Origin: Candidatus Bathyarchaeota archaeon
GTDB lineage: Archaea; Thermoproteota; Bathyarchaeia; TCS64
Assembly: GCA_026014875.1 (NCBI GenBank)
Contig: JAOZHO010000005.1
Span: forward strand, 1-64,000
Length of the DNA: 64,000 bases
Direction: 5' to 3'
Positions within the stretch are counted from its first letter, which is position 1; each line of letters starts with the position of its first letter. Made by a program: the position numbers and the translations under genes. Below the pieces are notes generated by a model that had not been told where the DNA came from, did not search any database, and saw only the letters and a list, made by a program, of their open reading frames with translations. Shown piece by piece: positions 33,185-41,301 of this stretch.

Positions 33185-36183
33185 GGAAGGTGGGAGCCGT
33201 GATGGTGGTAGGCGGCGGCATAGCCGGGATCCAGGCGAGCCTCGACCTGGCCGACTCCGGTTTCAAGGTCTACCTGGTGGAGAAGGAGCCCAGCATAGGC
33301 GGCGTCATGACCCAGCTGGACAAGACATTCCCCACCAACGACTGCGCCATGTGCATCCTCGCCCCCAAACTCGTCGGCGCCGGCAGGCACCCGAACATCG
33401 AGCTGGTCCCCTACTCCGAGCTGAAGAAGGTGGAGGGAGAGGAGGGCGATTTCAAGGTCACGCTCAACAGGAAGGCGATGCGAGTCGACCCAGAGAAGTG
33501 CACCGGCTGCGGCGACTGCGCCCAGAAATGTCCCGTCTCCGCCATCGACAAGTACAATGAGGGACTCGGCGAGAGGAAGGGCATCTTCATCCTCTACTCC
33601 CAGGCCGTCCCCCTAGTCTTCGCCATAGACAAGGAGAAGTGCCTCGGCTGCGGAATCTGCGCCGAGGTCTGCAAGGCCGAGGCGATACGCTACGACGAGG
33701 AAGACACCGAGGTGGAGGTCGAGGTAGGCTCCATCATCCTTGCCCCGGGATTCGAGGAGTTCGACCCGAGGATCGTCACAGAGTACGGCTACGGGCGCTA
33801 CCCCAACGTGGTGACGAGCATAGAGTTCGAGCGCATCCTCAGCGCCACCGGCCCCTACAGGGGCACGGTGCTCAGGCCCTCCGACGGAGAGCTGCCGAGG
33901 AAGGTCGCCTTCCTCCAGTGCGTGGGCAGCAGGGACGATAGGGTGGGCAACCCCTACTGCAGCGGGGTCTGCTGCATGTACGCGATCAAGGAGGCGGTCA
34001 TCGCCGAGGAGCACAACCCCGGGCTGGAGCCCACGATATTCTTCATGGACATCCGGGCCTTCGGCAAGGAGTTCGACGACTACTACGCCAGGGCCGAGGA
34101 GGAGCGCGGCGTCAGGTTCATCCGGTGCAGGGTCTCCCACACGGACCAGGAACCAGACTCGAAGGACCTCTACGTCACATACGTTGAGGACGGAGAGGTG
34201 AAGAAAGAGAGGTTCGACATGGTGGTCCTCTCCGTGGGGATGAATCCCCCGGCCGACGCCGACAAGCTCGCAGACATAATGGGCTTCGAACTCAACGACT
34301 ACGGCTTCGCCAAGACTGGGCTCTTCACCCCCCTGGAGACGACCCGGCCGGGAGTTTACGTTTGCGGGGCCTTCGCATCCCCCAAGGACATCCCCGACAG
34401 CGTCGCCCAGGCGAGCGGGGCAGCCGCGAAGGCGGGGAGGGCGATAGCGTCTCAGAGGGGCACACTGATCACCAGCGCCGAGTACCCGGCGGAGAGGGAC
34501 ATCTCGGGGGAGGAGCCCCGAGTAGGGGTGTTCGTCTGCCACTGCGGTATCAACATCGGCGGCGTCGTCGACGTCCCCGAGGTCGTGGAGTACGCGAGGG
34601 CCCTCCCGGGCGTCGCCTACGTCGAGAGGAACCTTTACACCTGCTCCCAGGACACCCAGGAGAGCATTAAGGAGAAGATCCTGGAGAACAGCTTGAACCG
34701 GGTGGTAGTGGCCAGCTGCACCCCGAGGACCCACGAGCCCATGTTCCGGGCCACCCTCCAGGAGGCGGGCTTAAACCCCTACCTCTTCGAGATGGCCAAC
34801 ATCCGGGACCAGTGCAGCTGGGTCCACATGCACCAGCCCGAGGCCGCCACGGAGAAGGCGAAGGACCTTGTCAGGATGGCCGTCGCCAAGGCGAGGCTCA
34901 TACAGCCCCTCAAGAAGCCCAGGATCGATGTCACCCCCGCCGCGCTGGTGATCGGCGGAGGGCTTTCGGGCATGACGGCGGCCCTCGAGCTTGCGGATCA
35001 GGGAATAGAGACTCACCTCGTCGAGAAGGAGGACGAGCTTGGCGGGAACCTCAGGAGGATCAAGTTCGTCCTTGGGGGCGAGGACCCGCAGGCGAAGCTG
35101 GGAGAACTCGTAGGAAGGGTCAAAGGACACGAGAACATCCGGGTCCACATCGGCACCCGGGTGGAGGACATCCAAGGGTACATCGGAAACTTCGAGACCA
35201 CCCTCCTCAGCAAAGCCGGTGAAGAGGCGGTGAAACACGGCGTCGTCATCCTCGCCACGGGAGGCGTGGAGTATCAGCCATCAGAGTATCTCTACGGCGA
35301 GGACGACGGGGTCATGACCCAGCTGGAGCTCGAAGAGAAACTGGTCGAGGGCTTCAGCCCCGACACCGTCGTCATGATCCAGTGCGTCGGCTCCAGGTGC
35401 GAGGAGAGACCCTACTGCTCCAGGATCTGCTGCAACGACGCGGTGAAGAACGCCCTCAAGGTGAAGGAAGCCAACCCCTGCTCCGAGGTCTTCGTCCTAT
35501 ACAAGGACATGCGGACCTACGGGTTCAACGAGGACTACTACAGGAAGGCCGCCAAGGAAGGAGTCCTGTTCATCAGGTACGACGACGAGCACAAGCCCGA
35601 GGTCACCAACGACGGCGGCCTCCGTGTCAGGGTGCTCGACCCCGTCCTCAATGAGGATATTGTCATCGAGCCAGACGCCCTGGTCCTCAGCGCAGGCGTG
35701 CTGCCCGCGCTCGACAACCAGAGGCTGGCCGGGCTCCTGAAGGTGCCCCTGAGCAAGGACGGGTTCTTCCTGGAGGCCCACATGAAGCTCCGGCCCCTCG
35801 ACTTCGCCACCGACGGCGTGTTCCTCTGTGGGATGGCCCACGGGCCCAAGGCGATAGACGAGAGCATCAGCCAGGCCTGCGGCGCCGCCGCTCGGGCGAT
35901 GACCATCCTGTCGAAGGAGACCCTGGAGACTGAGGGCGCTATCGCCCGCGTCAACGAGGACCTATGCAGCGGCTGCAGGATGTGCGAGGGAGTCTGCGAG
36001 TTCAACGCCGTGGAGATGGTGGAGCAGGACGGCGAGGTCCACTCCCATATCCTGGAGGAGCTCTGCAAGGGATGCGGGGTCTGCGCCGCCACCTGCCCGT
36101 CCGGGGCGATAACGGCGGGCCACTTCACAGACGGCGAGATACTCGCCCAGGTGAGGGCCGCACTCACGGAGGTGAGCCGATGA
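33181..36183 (+). CDS. hdrA: HdrA, fused 1000-residue form with two flavin modules
   Basis: One protein corresponding to the two split HdrA genes joined end to end. Module 1 (1-430): FAD site VVGGGIAGIQASL, hallmark TNDCAMCILAPKL, clusters CTGCGDCAQKCP (about 105) and CLGCGICAEVC (about 152). A linker near 430-445 leads to module 2: VFVCHCGINIGGVVDV (about 449), FAD site VIGGGLSGMTAAL (about 588), SRCEERPYCSRICC (about 735), then CSGCRMCEGVC (about 926, missing the usual Pro) and CKGCGVCAATCP (about 960). With two flavins and about six clusters it is a full bifurcation core. Start ATG 33181 overlaps the MvhD-1 stop; the frame is open upstream only as antiphase of that gene. Confidence 0.94.
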   Translation: MRKVGAVMVVGGGIAGIQASLDLADSGFKVYLVEKEPSIGGVMTQLDKTFPTNDCAMCILAPKLVGAGRHPNIELVPYSELKKVEGEEGDFKVTLNRKAMRVDPEKCTGCGDCAQKCPVSAIDKYNEGLGERKGIFILYSQAVPLVFAIDKEKCLGCGICAEVCKAEAIRYDEEDTEVEVEVGSIILAPGFEEFDPRIVTEYGYGRYPNVVTSIEFERILSATGPYRGTVLRPSDGELPRKVAFLQCVGSRDDRVGNPYCSGVCCMYAIKEAVIAEEHNPGLEPTIFFMDIRAFGKEFDDYYARAEEERGVRFIRCRVSHTDQEPDSKDLYVTYVEDGEVKKERFDMVVLSVGMNPPADADKLADIMGFELNDYGFAKTGLFTPLETTRPGVYVCGAFASPKDIPDSVAQASGAAAKAGRAIASQRGTLITSAEYPAERDISGEEPRVGVFVCHCGINIGGVVDVPEVVEYARALPGVAYVERNLYTCSQDTQESIKEKILENSLNRVVVASCTPRTHEPMFRATLQEAGLNPYLFEMANIRDQCSWVHMHQPEAATEKAKDLVRMAVAKARLIQPLKKPRIDVTPAALVIGGGLSGMTAALELADQGIETHLVEKEDELGGNLRRIKFVLGGEDPQAKLGELVGRVKGHENIRVHIGTRVEDIQGYIGNFETTLLSKAGEEAVKHGVVILATGGVEYQPSEYLYGEDDGVMTQLELEEKLVEGFSPDTVVMIQCVGSRCEERPYCSRICCNDAVKNALKVKEANPCSEVFVLYKDMRTYGFNEDYYRKAAKEGVLFIRYDDEHKPEVTNDGGLRVRVLDPVLNEDIVIEPDALVLSAGVLPALDNQRLAGLLKVPLSKDGFFLEAHMKLRPLDFATDGVFLCGMAHGPKAIDESISQACGAAARAMTILSKETLETEGAIARVNEDLCSGCRMCEGVCEFNAVEMVEQDGEVHSHILEELCKGCGVCAATCPSGAITAGHFTDGEILAQVRAALTEVSR

Positions 36184-36620
36184 CGGACTTTGAACCAAAG
36201 ATAGTCGGATTCCTGTGCAATTGGTGCAGCTACGCCGGGGCAGACCTGGCCGGCGTCAGCAGGTTCCAGTACCCGCCGAACCTCAGGGTCATCAGGGTCA
36301 TGTGCAGCGGCAGGGTGCACCCCGCCCACATCATGGAGGCCTTCAAGAACGGCGCCGACGGGGTGCTGGTCGCCGGGTGCCACCCGCCCAACGACTGCCA
36401 CTACATCTCGGGCAACCTGAAAGCCCAGAGGCGCGTCGCCCTGCTGAAGATGCTCATGGCCCAGCTTGGATTGGACCCGGAGAGGCTGAGGCTCGAGTGG
36501 ATCTCTGCGGCGGAGGGCGACAAGTTCGCCCGGGTCATACGGGAGATGGTGTCCAACCTCAAGGAACTGGGACCCAGCCCGCTGCACGATTCGGAGGCGG
36601 TGATCGCAGGTGATGATTGA
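36180..36620 (+). CDS. mvhD: MvhD-2: hydrogenase/Hdr linker iron-sulfur protein
   Basis: Standard-length MvhD of 146 residues, no C-terminal extension. Same motifs as MvhD-1: FLCNWCSYAGADLAGVSRFQYP in the genome, VMCSGRVHP, VAGCHPPNDCHYISGN. In MvhD-1 the corresponding last motif reads CHIGDCHY, so the loop is one residue different in length. It sits between the fused HdrA (ATGA overlap) and HdrC-3, the place expected for the connector that joins this HdrA to the MvhAG hydrogenase. Confidence 0.94.
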   Translation: MTDFEPKIVGFLCNWCSYAGADLAGVSRFQYPPNLRVIRVMCSGRVHPAHIMEAFKNGADGVLVAGCHPPNDCHYISGNLKAQRRVALLKMLMAQLGLDPERLRLEWISAAEGDKFARVIREMVSNLKELGPSPLHDSEAVIAGDD

Positions 36621-36621
36621 G

Positions 36622-37131
36622 ATGACCAAAAAGGAGATAAGGATCGCCGAGGCCGACTCGGACTTCAGGCGGAAGGTTCTGGAGACGCCGGGAGCAGAGA
36701 ATCTCATGCTCTGCTACCAGTGCGGGACCTGCACAGCTGACTGTCCGGTGGCCATGCGGATCGAGGAGTTCAGGCCCAGGCAGATAGCGAGGCTAGTGGC
36801 TTACGGCCAGAAGGAGAGGCTGCTGGAGGGCGACACCCTCTGGCTCTGCACGGGCTGCTATACCTGCTACGAACGCTGCCCCGAGCAGGTCAAGGTGTCC
36901 GAGATCATCTCCGCCCTCAGGAAGATCGCGCTCAAGGAGGGCGTACTTCACCCTACTTTCAGGGCGATCATGAAGAGCATCGCCGAGATGGGATACATCT
37001 ACGAGATCGACGACTTCCAGAACGAGATGAGGGAGGACGAGGATCTTCCCCCCGCCCCTGAGCCCGATGTCGACGAGATCGAGGCGATAATGAGGAAGAC
37101 CGGCTTCCTCGACCTGGTGGAGGGGAGCTAA
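36622..37131 (+). CDS. hdrC: Heterodisulfide reductase subunit C homologue (HdrC-3)
   Basis: Third HdrC, about 169 residues, with CYQCGTCTADCP (about 33-44) and CTGCYTCYERCP (about 74-85). Three starts are possible: GTG 36610, ATG 36613 and ATG 36622. AGGTGA at 36608-36613 stands 8 nt before ATG 36622, which also follows the MvhD-2 stop by one base, so 36622 is preferred. The C-terminal tail is acidic (MREDEDLPPAPEPDVDEIE). One base separates it from HdrB-3. Confidence 0.92.
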   Translation: MTKKEIRIAEADSDFRRKVLETPGAENLMLCYQCGTCTADCPVAMRIEEFRPRQIARLVAYGQKERLLEGDTLWLCTGCYTCYERCPEQVKVSEIISALRKIALKEGVLHPTFRAIMKSIAEMGYIYEIDDFQNEMREDEDLPPAPEPDVDEIEAIMRKTGFLDLVEGS

Positions 37132-37132
37132 G

Positions 37133-37993
37133 ATGAGATACGCATTCTTCGTCGGCTGCACTGCCCTGGCTCGCCTCTGGGGATACGAGACATCCACCCG
37201 GAAGACGGCCGAGAAGCTGGGCGTGGAGCTGGTGGACATGCCGGGCTCAAGCTGCTGCGGCACCACCTACCTAGAGACACTGGACGAGGTGACCGCCCTG
37301 GCTATGGCCGCACGGAACATCTGCATAGCCGAGAAGATGGGGCTGGACATCGTCACCATCTGCAACGGTTGCACCGAGGCCCTCACCAAAGCGAACCGAA
37401 CCCTAAAGGAGAACCCTGAGCTCAGGAAGGAGATCAACGAGGTGCTCGCCGAGGTAGGGAGAGAGTTCAAGGGCACCGTCGAGGTCAAGCACTTCGTCAG
37501 GATGCTGAAGGAGGACATCGGCCTCGACAAGATCAAGGCGACGGTGGACCACCCCCTAGAGGGGCTAAAGGTAGGCGCCCACTACGGCTGCCACATGCTC
37601 AAGCCCTCTGACGTGATGCTGTTCGACGACCCCGAGGCGCCCACCACCCTGGACGAGCTCATCGACGCGACCGGCGCCGAGAGCATCGCCTACCCCAACC
37701 GGCTGGAGTGCTGCACTGGGCCCATAATGGGCGTCAGGGAGGACGTGACCTGGAGCGTCGGGCTGGAGAAGGTGGAGACAGTTAAGAAGTATGCCGACAT
37801 CATGGTGACCGCCTGCCCCTTCTGCTACCTCACCTACGAGAGGTGCCAGCTCGTCTCCGATCACTCGCCCGGCGTCCCGGTGGTCCACTACCCCCAGTTG
37901 CTGGGGCTGGCCCTCGGGCTCGACTACGAGGAGTTGGGGTTGCCGAGCAACAAGATCGACGCCTCGTGCGTCCTGGACTACTTGGAGGGTTGA
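37133..37993 (+). CDS. hdrB: Heterodisulfide reductase subunit B homologue (HdrB-3)
   Basis: Third HdrB, 286 residues. The first repeat is canonical: GCTAL at residue 8, SSCCGTTY (about 42), CNGC (about 78). The second reads GCHML, LECCTGPIMG (about 194) and TACPFC, so CCG becomes CCTG, with a Thr inserted before Gly. Cys positions for the cluster are kept. Close spacing (1 nt upstream, 2 nt downstream to MvhG) makes it part of the hydrogenase-linked module with fused HdrA, MvhD-2 and HdrC-3. Confidence 0.93.
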   Translation: MRYAFFVGCTALARLWGYETSTRKTAEKLGVELVDMPGSSCCGTTYLETLDEVTALAMAARNICIAEKMGLDIVTICNGCTEALTKANRTLKENPELRKEINEVLAEVGREFKGTVEVKHFVRMLKEDIGLDKIKATVDHPLEGLKVGAHYGCHMLKPSDVMLFDDPEAPTTLDELIDATGAESIAYPNRLECCTGPIMGVREDVTWSVGLEKVETVKKYADIMVTACPFCYLTYERCQLVSDHSPGVPVVHYPQLLGLALGLDYEELGLPSNKIDASCVLDYLEG

Positions 37994-37995
37994 AG

Positions 37996-38967
37996 ATGGA
38001 AAAGCTAAAGTTCGGATTCTACTGGGCCGCGAGCTGCGGGGGCTGCGAGATAGCGGTCCTCGACCTCGACGAGAAGATACTGGACGTGCTGGAGATAGCA
38101 GAGGTGGTCTTCTGGCCCGTGGCCATGGACATCAAGTACAAGGACGTCGAAGCGATGCCCGACGGCCACATGGATGTCTGCTTCTTCAACGGCGCGGTCC
38201 GCACCGAGGAGCAGGAGTACATGGCCAAGCTGATGAGGCGGAAGGCCAAGACCCTGATCGCCTTCGGCTCATGCGCCCACACAGGCGGCATCCCCGGGCT
38301 GGCCAACGTCGCCGACGCGAAGGAGATCTTTGAGAGAGCCTACCTGAAATCTCCATCTACGGTTAACCCATCAAACGTCGTACCCGAGGTAAAAGTAGAA
38401 ATGAAGGAGGGCACCCTCACACTGCCCGAGTTCTACGACACCGTCAAGGCGCTAGACCAAGTGGTGGACGTAGACTACTATGTGCCGGGCTGCCCGCCCC
38501 CCACGGGTCTGATCAACGAGGCCATCCAAGCCATCGCCGAGGGTAGACTCCCCCCGAAGGGCTCGGTCCTCGCTCCACTCAAATCGGTCTGCGACGAGTG
38601 TCCCAGGGTCCGCGAGGAGAAGAAGATCACGGAGATAAGGCGGATCATCGACTTTGAGCCCGACCCGGAGAAATGCCTCCTCGATCAGGGCATAGTTTGC
38701 ATGGGCCCGGCGACCCGAGGAGGATGCGAAGCACGATGCTTGAATGCCAACATGGCCTGCACGGGCTGCGGAGGCCCCTGCCCCGAGGCCATCGAGCAGG
38801 GATCGGCGATGATCTCGGCTCTTTCGACGGTGCTCGGCCTTGCCGCCGAGAGGGAGGAGGGCTTCGATCCCGACGGGCTGATGCAGCAGCTGAAGGACCC
38901 GATCGGGACGTTCTACAAGTACGGGCTCCCCAAGGCCATTATCAACAGGAGAGTGATAGAGAAGTGA
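37996..38967 (+). CDS. mvhG: F420-non-reducing [NiFe] hydrogenase small subunit
   Basis: Small, electron-transferring subunit of a group 3c [NiFe] hydrogenase, 323 residues. Proximal cluster ligands are seen as SCGGCEIAVLD (about 12-22), FGSCAHTGG (about 92) and VPGCPPPT (about 168). The C-terminal half adds cluster ligands CDECPRV, GCEARC and MACTGCGGPC. No twin-arginine signal, so it is cytoplasmic, as in Mvh enzymes. Start ATG 37996 is the family start; the frame is open upstream inside the HdrB-3 gene without similarity. The stop overlaps the GTG start of the large subunit. Confidence 0.95.
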   Translation: MEKLKFGFYWAASCGGCEIAVLDLDEKILDVLEIAEVVFWPVAMDIKYKDVEAMPDGHMDVCFFNGAVRTEEQEYMAKLMRRKAKTLIAFGSCAHTGGIPGLANVADAKEIFERAYLKSPSTVNPSNVVPEVKVEMKEGTLTLPEFYDTVKALDQVVDVDYYVPGCPPPTGLINEAIQAIAEGRLPPKGSVLAPLKSVCDECPRVREEKKITEIRRIIDFEPDPEKCLLDQGIVCMGPATRGGCEARCLNANMACTGCGGPCPEAIEQGSAMISALSTVLGLAAEREEGFDPDGLMQQLKDPIGTFYKYGLPKAIINRRVIEK

Positions 38968-40427
38968 AGACCATAACCATAGACCCGATCACCAGGCTCG
39001 AGGGCCACGGTAAGATAGTAATATTCCTGAACGACGGGGGCGAGGTGGAGAACGCCTACCTTCAGGTCCCTGAGCTGAGGGGATTCGAAAGGTTCTGCGA
39101 GGGCAGGAGGGCGGAGGACATGCCAATCCTCACCGCCCGCATCTGCGGCGTCTGCCCCGTCGCCCACCACATGGCCTCGACGAAAGCCTTGGATGCAGCC
39201 TACGGCGTCGAGCCAACTCCGACAGCGAAGAAGCTGAGGGAGCTCATGTACTCCGGCTACACGGTCTACGACCACATACTCCACTTCTACTTCCTCGCGG
39301 CGCCCGATTTCGTCGTTGGCCCAGACGCACCCCCTGCCGAGAGGAACATCTTCGGCGTCCTGAAGAAGGTAGGCCTCGACGTGGGCAGGGAGGTCATAAA
39401 ACACAGGGCCTACGGCCAGAAGATCACCGAGATATTGGGAGGCAAGGCGACCCACCCGACCTTCGGCCTCCCCGGCGGCGTCTCAAAGGGCCTGAACGAG
39501 GAGGAGCGACTGGAGATCGAGGAGATGGGCCGATCCTCAGTCGAGTTCGCCCAGTTCACCCTCGACCTGTTCAACAAGGTAGTCCTCGGGAACCAGGACT
39601 ACGTCGACCTCATCCTCAGCGACCCCTACCAGCTCAGAACCTACAACATGGGCCTCGTCGACGATGATAATAGGGTCGACCTCTACGACGGGGACATCCG
39701 GGTCACGGACCAGGGCGGGAAGGAGTTCACCAAGTTCCAGGCGGGGGACTACCTGGATCACATCTCGGAGCACGTCGAGCCTTGGACATACTCCAAGTTC
39801 ACATACCTCAAAAAGATCGGCTGGAAAGGCCTTTCAGACGGCCCCGACAGCGGAGTCTACCGGGTGGGCCCCCTCGGCAGGCTGAACGCGGCGGAGGGCA
39901 TGACCACCCCCCTGGCCGACCAGGAGTACCAGCGCATGTACGAGACCCTGGGGGGCAAGCCCATCAACTCGACCCTGGCGTTCCACTGGGCAAGGCTGGT
40001 GGAGCTGCTCTTCGCAGCGGAGAGGGTCGTGGAGCTGGCTACGGACCCGGGGATAACCGACGGAGACCTCCGGAATCCCGTCGGTGAGCCCGGGGAGGGC
40101 GTCGGCGTCATCGAGGCGGCCCGGGGCACCCTGTTCCACCACTACAAGGTCGACGAGGAGGGCCTCCTTGAGAAGGTGAACCTCATCGTGGCCACCACCA
40201 ACAACTACGCCCCCATCTGCATGTCCATACGGGACGCCGCGAAGGGCCTCATCAAGGGGGACGAGGTTAGCGAGGGGCTCCTCAACATGGTGGAGATGGG
40301 CTTCAGGGCCTACGACCCCTGCTTCGCCTGTGCTACCCACAGCCTCCCGGGCCAGGCCCCGTTGAAGGTGGAGGTCTATGACCACGAGAGGAGGCTGAAG
40401 AGACGGATCGAAAGGAACCTGGGTTGA
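38964..40427 (+). CDS. mvhA: F420-non-reducing [NiFe] hydrogenase large subunit
   Basis: Carries the NiFe active site that splits H2. The 487-residue product, from GTG 38964, has both metal motifs intact: RICGVCPVAHH at about 59-69 (L1) and DPCFACATH at 451-459 (L2), so all four Cys ligands are Cys, not selenocysteine. After His-459, 28 residues remain, to be removed by the endopeptidase encoded next. Conserved DPITRLEGHGK is present at the N terminus. As the only hydrogenase in the window, it must feed whichever of the two HdrA forms it contacts. Confidence 0.96.
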   Translation: MKTITIDPITRLEGHGKIVIFLNDGGEVENAYLQVPELRGFERFCEGRRAEDMPILTARICGVCPVAHHMASTKALDAAYGVEPTPTAKKLRELMYSGYTVYDHILHFYFLAAPDFVVGPDAPPAERNIFGVLKKVGLDVGREVIKHRAYGQKITEILGGKATHPTFGLPGGVSKGLNEEERLEIEEMGRSSVEFAQFTLDLFNKVVLGNQDYVDLILSDPYQLRTYNMGLVDDDNRVDLYDGDIRVTDQGGKEFTKFQAGDYLDHISEHVEPWTYSKFTYLKKIGWKGLSDGPDSGVYRVGPLGRLNAAEGMTTPLADQEYQRMYETLGGKPINSTLAFHWARLVELLFAAERVVELATDPGITDGDLRNPVGEPGEGVGVIEAARGTLFHHYKVDEEGLLEKVNLIVATTNNYAPICMSIRDAAKGLIKGDEVSEGLLNMVEMGFRAYDPCFACATHSLPGQAPLKVEVYDHERRLKRRIERNLG

Positions 40428-40867
40428 TTAATGCGGTAATCGGCATAGGCAACCTCCTCCGAGCGGACGACGGCGTGGGGATACACGTCGTCCAGAGGCT
40501 CGAAGATGAGATCACGGGCTGCGAGGCCGTGGACATGGCCACCGCCGGCATCGATCTCTTGGGGCACATCAGAGGCCGCGAGAAGGTCGTCATCGTCGAC
40601 GCTATCATCACAGGCTCGGAGCCGGGCACCATCCACAGAGTCTCCACCCACGAGATGAGATCACCCATATTCGCGAAGACCCACGGCCTGAACCTCCACG
40701 GGACACTCATGCTGGGTCAGCTGCTTTACCCCGATGAGATGCCCAAAAAACTCGTAATCCTCGGTGTGGAAATTCAGGATATAACTTCCTTCAGCGATAA
40801 ACTAACATCGAATGTACAGCGAGCGATCCCCCGACTTATAGAGGCCATCAAAAAGGAATTTATTTAA
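40424..40867 (+). CDS. [NiFe] hydrogenase maturation endopeptidase
   Basis: HyaD/HycI-type protease that trims the C terminus of the large subunit after Ni insertion. The 147-residue protein has the family signature VIGIGNLLRADDGVGIHVV (GxGN then DDGxG, the Asp/Glu-type Ni sensor) at 5-23, VDMATAGIDL (about 37, second metal residue) and IVDAIITG (about 57). The usual third metal-binding His occurs in THGLNLHG (about 87). TTG start overlaps the mvhA stop. Last gene of the Hdr-Mvh cluster, followed by a T7 run. The matching L2 substrate tail is the mvhA C-terminal 28 residues. Confidence 0.93.
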   Translation: MINAVIGIGNLLRADDGVGIHVVQRLEDEITGCEAVDMATAGIDLLGHIRGREKVVIVDAIITGSEPGTIHRVSTHEMRSPIFAKTHGLNLHGTLMLGQLLYPDEMPKKLVILGVEIQDITSFSDKLTSNVQRAIPRLIEAIKKEFI

Positions 40868-40870
40868 CAG

Positions 40871-40883
40871 ACTTTTTTTATTT
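40871..40883 (+). terminator. T-rich terminator of the Hdr-Mvh cluster
   Basis: Seven consecutive T (40873-40879) plus further T-rich sequence follow the last gene of the cluster within 10 nt, matching archaeal intrinsic termination at U tracts. Confidence 0.5.
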
Positions 40884-41118
40884 CATTTATGAAAACGAAG
40901 TTAATCGGAATCCCCTCATTCATCTACGGGATCTCCCCGTTCTCCTTGAGGATGTCGTCCTCGGCGCCGAGATCCGACCTTATCATGGACGTACGCATCA
41001 ATCATCGGATACCCCTTTCTCCTCCAATGCTATACGTAATGAGTTCGTACCTAAATCCGACACTCTTCTAATCGTTCGCATGTAATTGTATAACCGTTTT
41101 TCCGAAATACTTATCCTC

Positions 41119-41301
41119 ATGTTTGGTGTAGCTTCGATAATAGTTTTGGTGGCGGGTATGGATATAGCATTGGGTGATCTGTGGCTGGGTTTATCTATAT
41201 CCGTTCGATCATATGGAGATCATACCCCTAAATCGGTGGGTGGGGCCATCTTGGTTTTCGCCTACGCCTTACCTAGAGTGGTTAAGAGGGAGATTCAATG
41301 A
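41119..41301 (+). CDS. Small two-helix membrane protein coupled to the P-type ATPase
   Basis: A 60-residue protein with two hydrophobic segments: about 1-22 (MFGVASIIVLVAGMDIALGD) and about 43-54 (GGAILVFAYALP), with a polar middle and a basic end (RVVKREIQ). A TTG start at 41086 would add 11 residues; a TATA-like TTGTATAACC at 41086-41095 favours the leaderless ATG 41119. Its stop overlaps the P-type ATPase start (ATGA), so the two are made together. I know no family for it. An accessory or regulatory subunit of the pump is a reasonable guess. Confidence 0.6.
   Translation: MFGVASIIVLVAGMDIALGDLWLGLSISVRSYGDHTPKSVGGAILVFAYALPRVVKREIQ

Noticed and set aside
38964-40427. Selenocysteine in the hydrogenase large subunit or HdrA
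   Set aside because: All L1 and L2 ligands and HdrA cluster ligands are encoded by normal Cys codons; no in-frame TGA needs recoding.
40889-41081. Short frames on both strands between the protease and the pump, including a minus-strand DLGAEDDILKENGEIP peptide
   Set aside because: The minus-strand peptides look slightly protein-like but are broken into pieces of under 30 residues with no recognisable family; too weak for a gene or pseudogene call.
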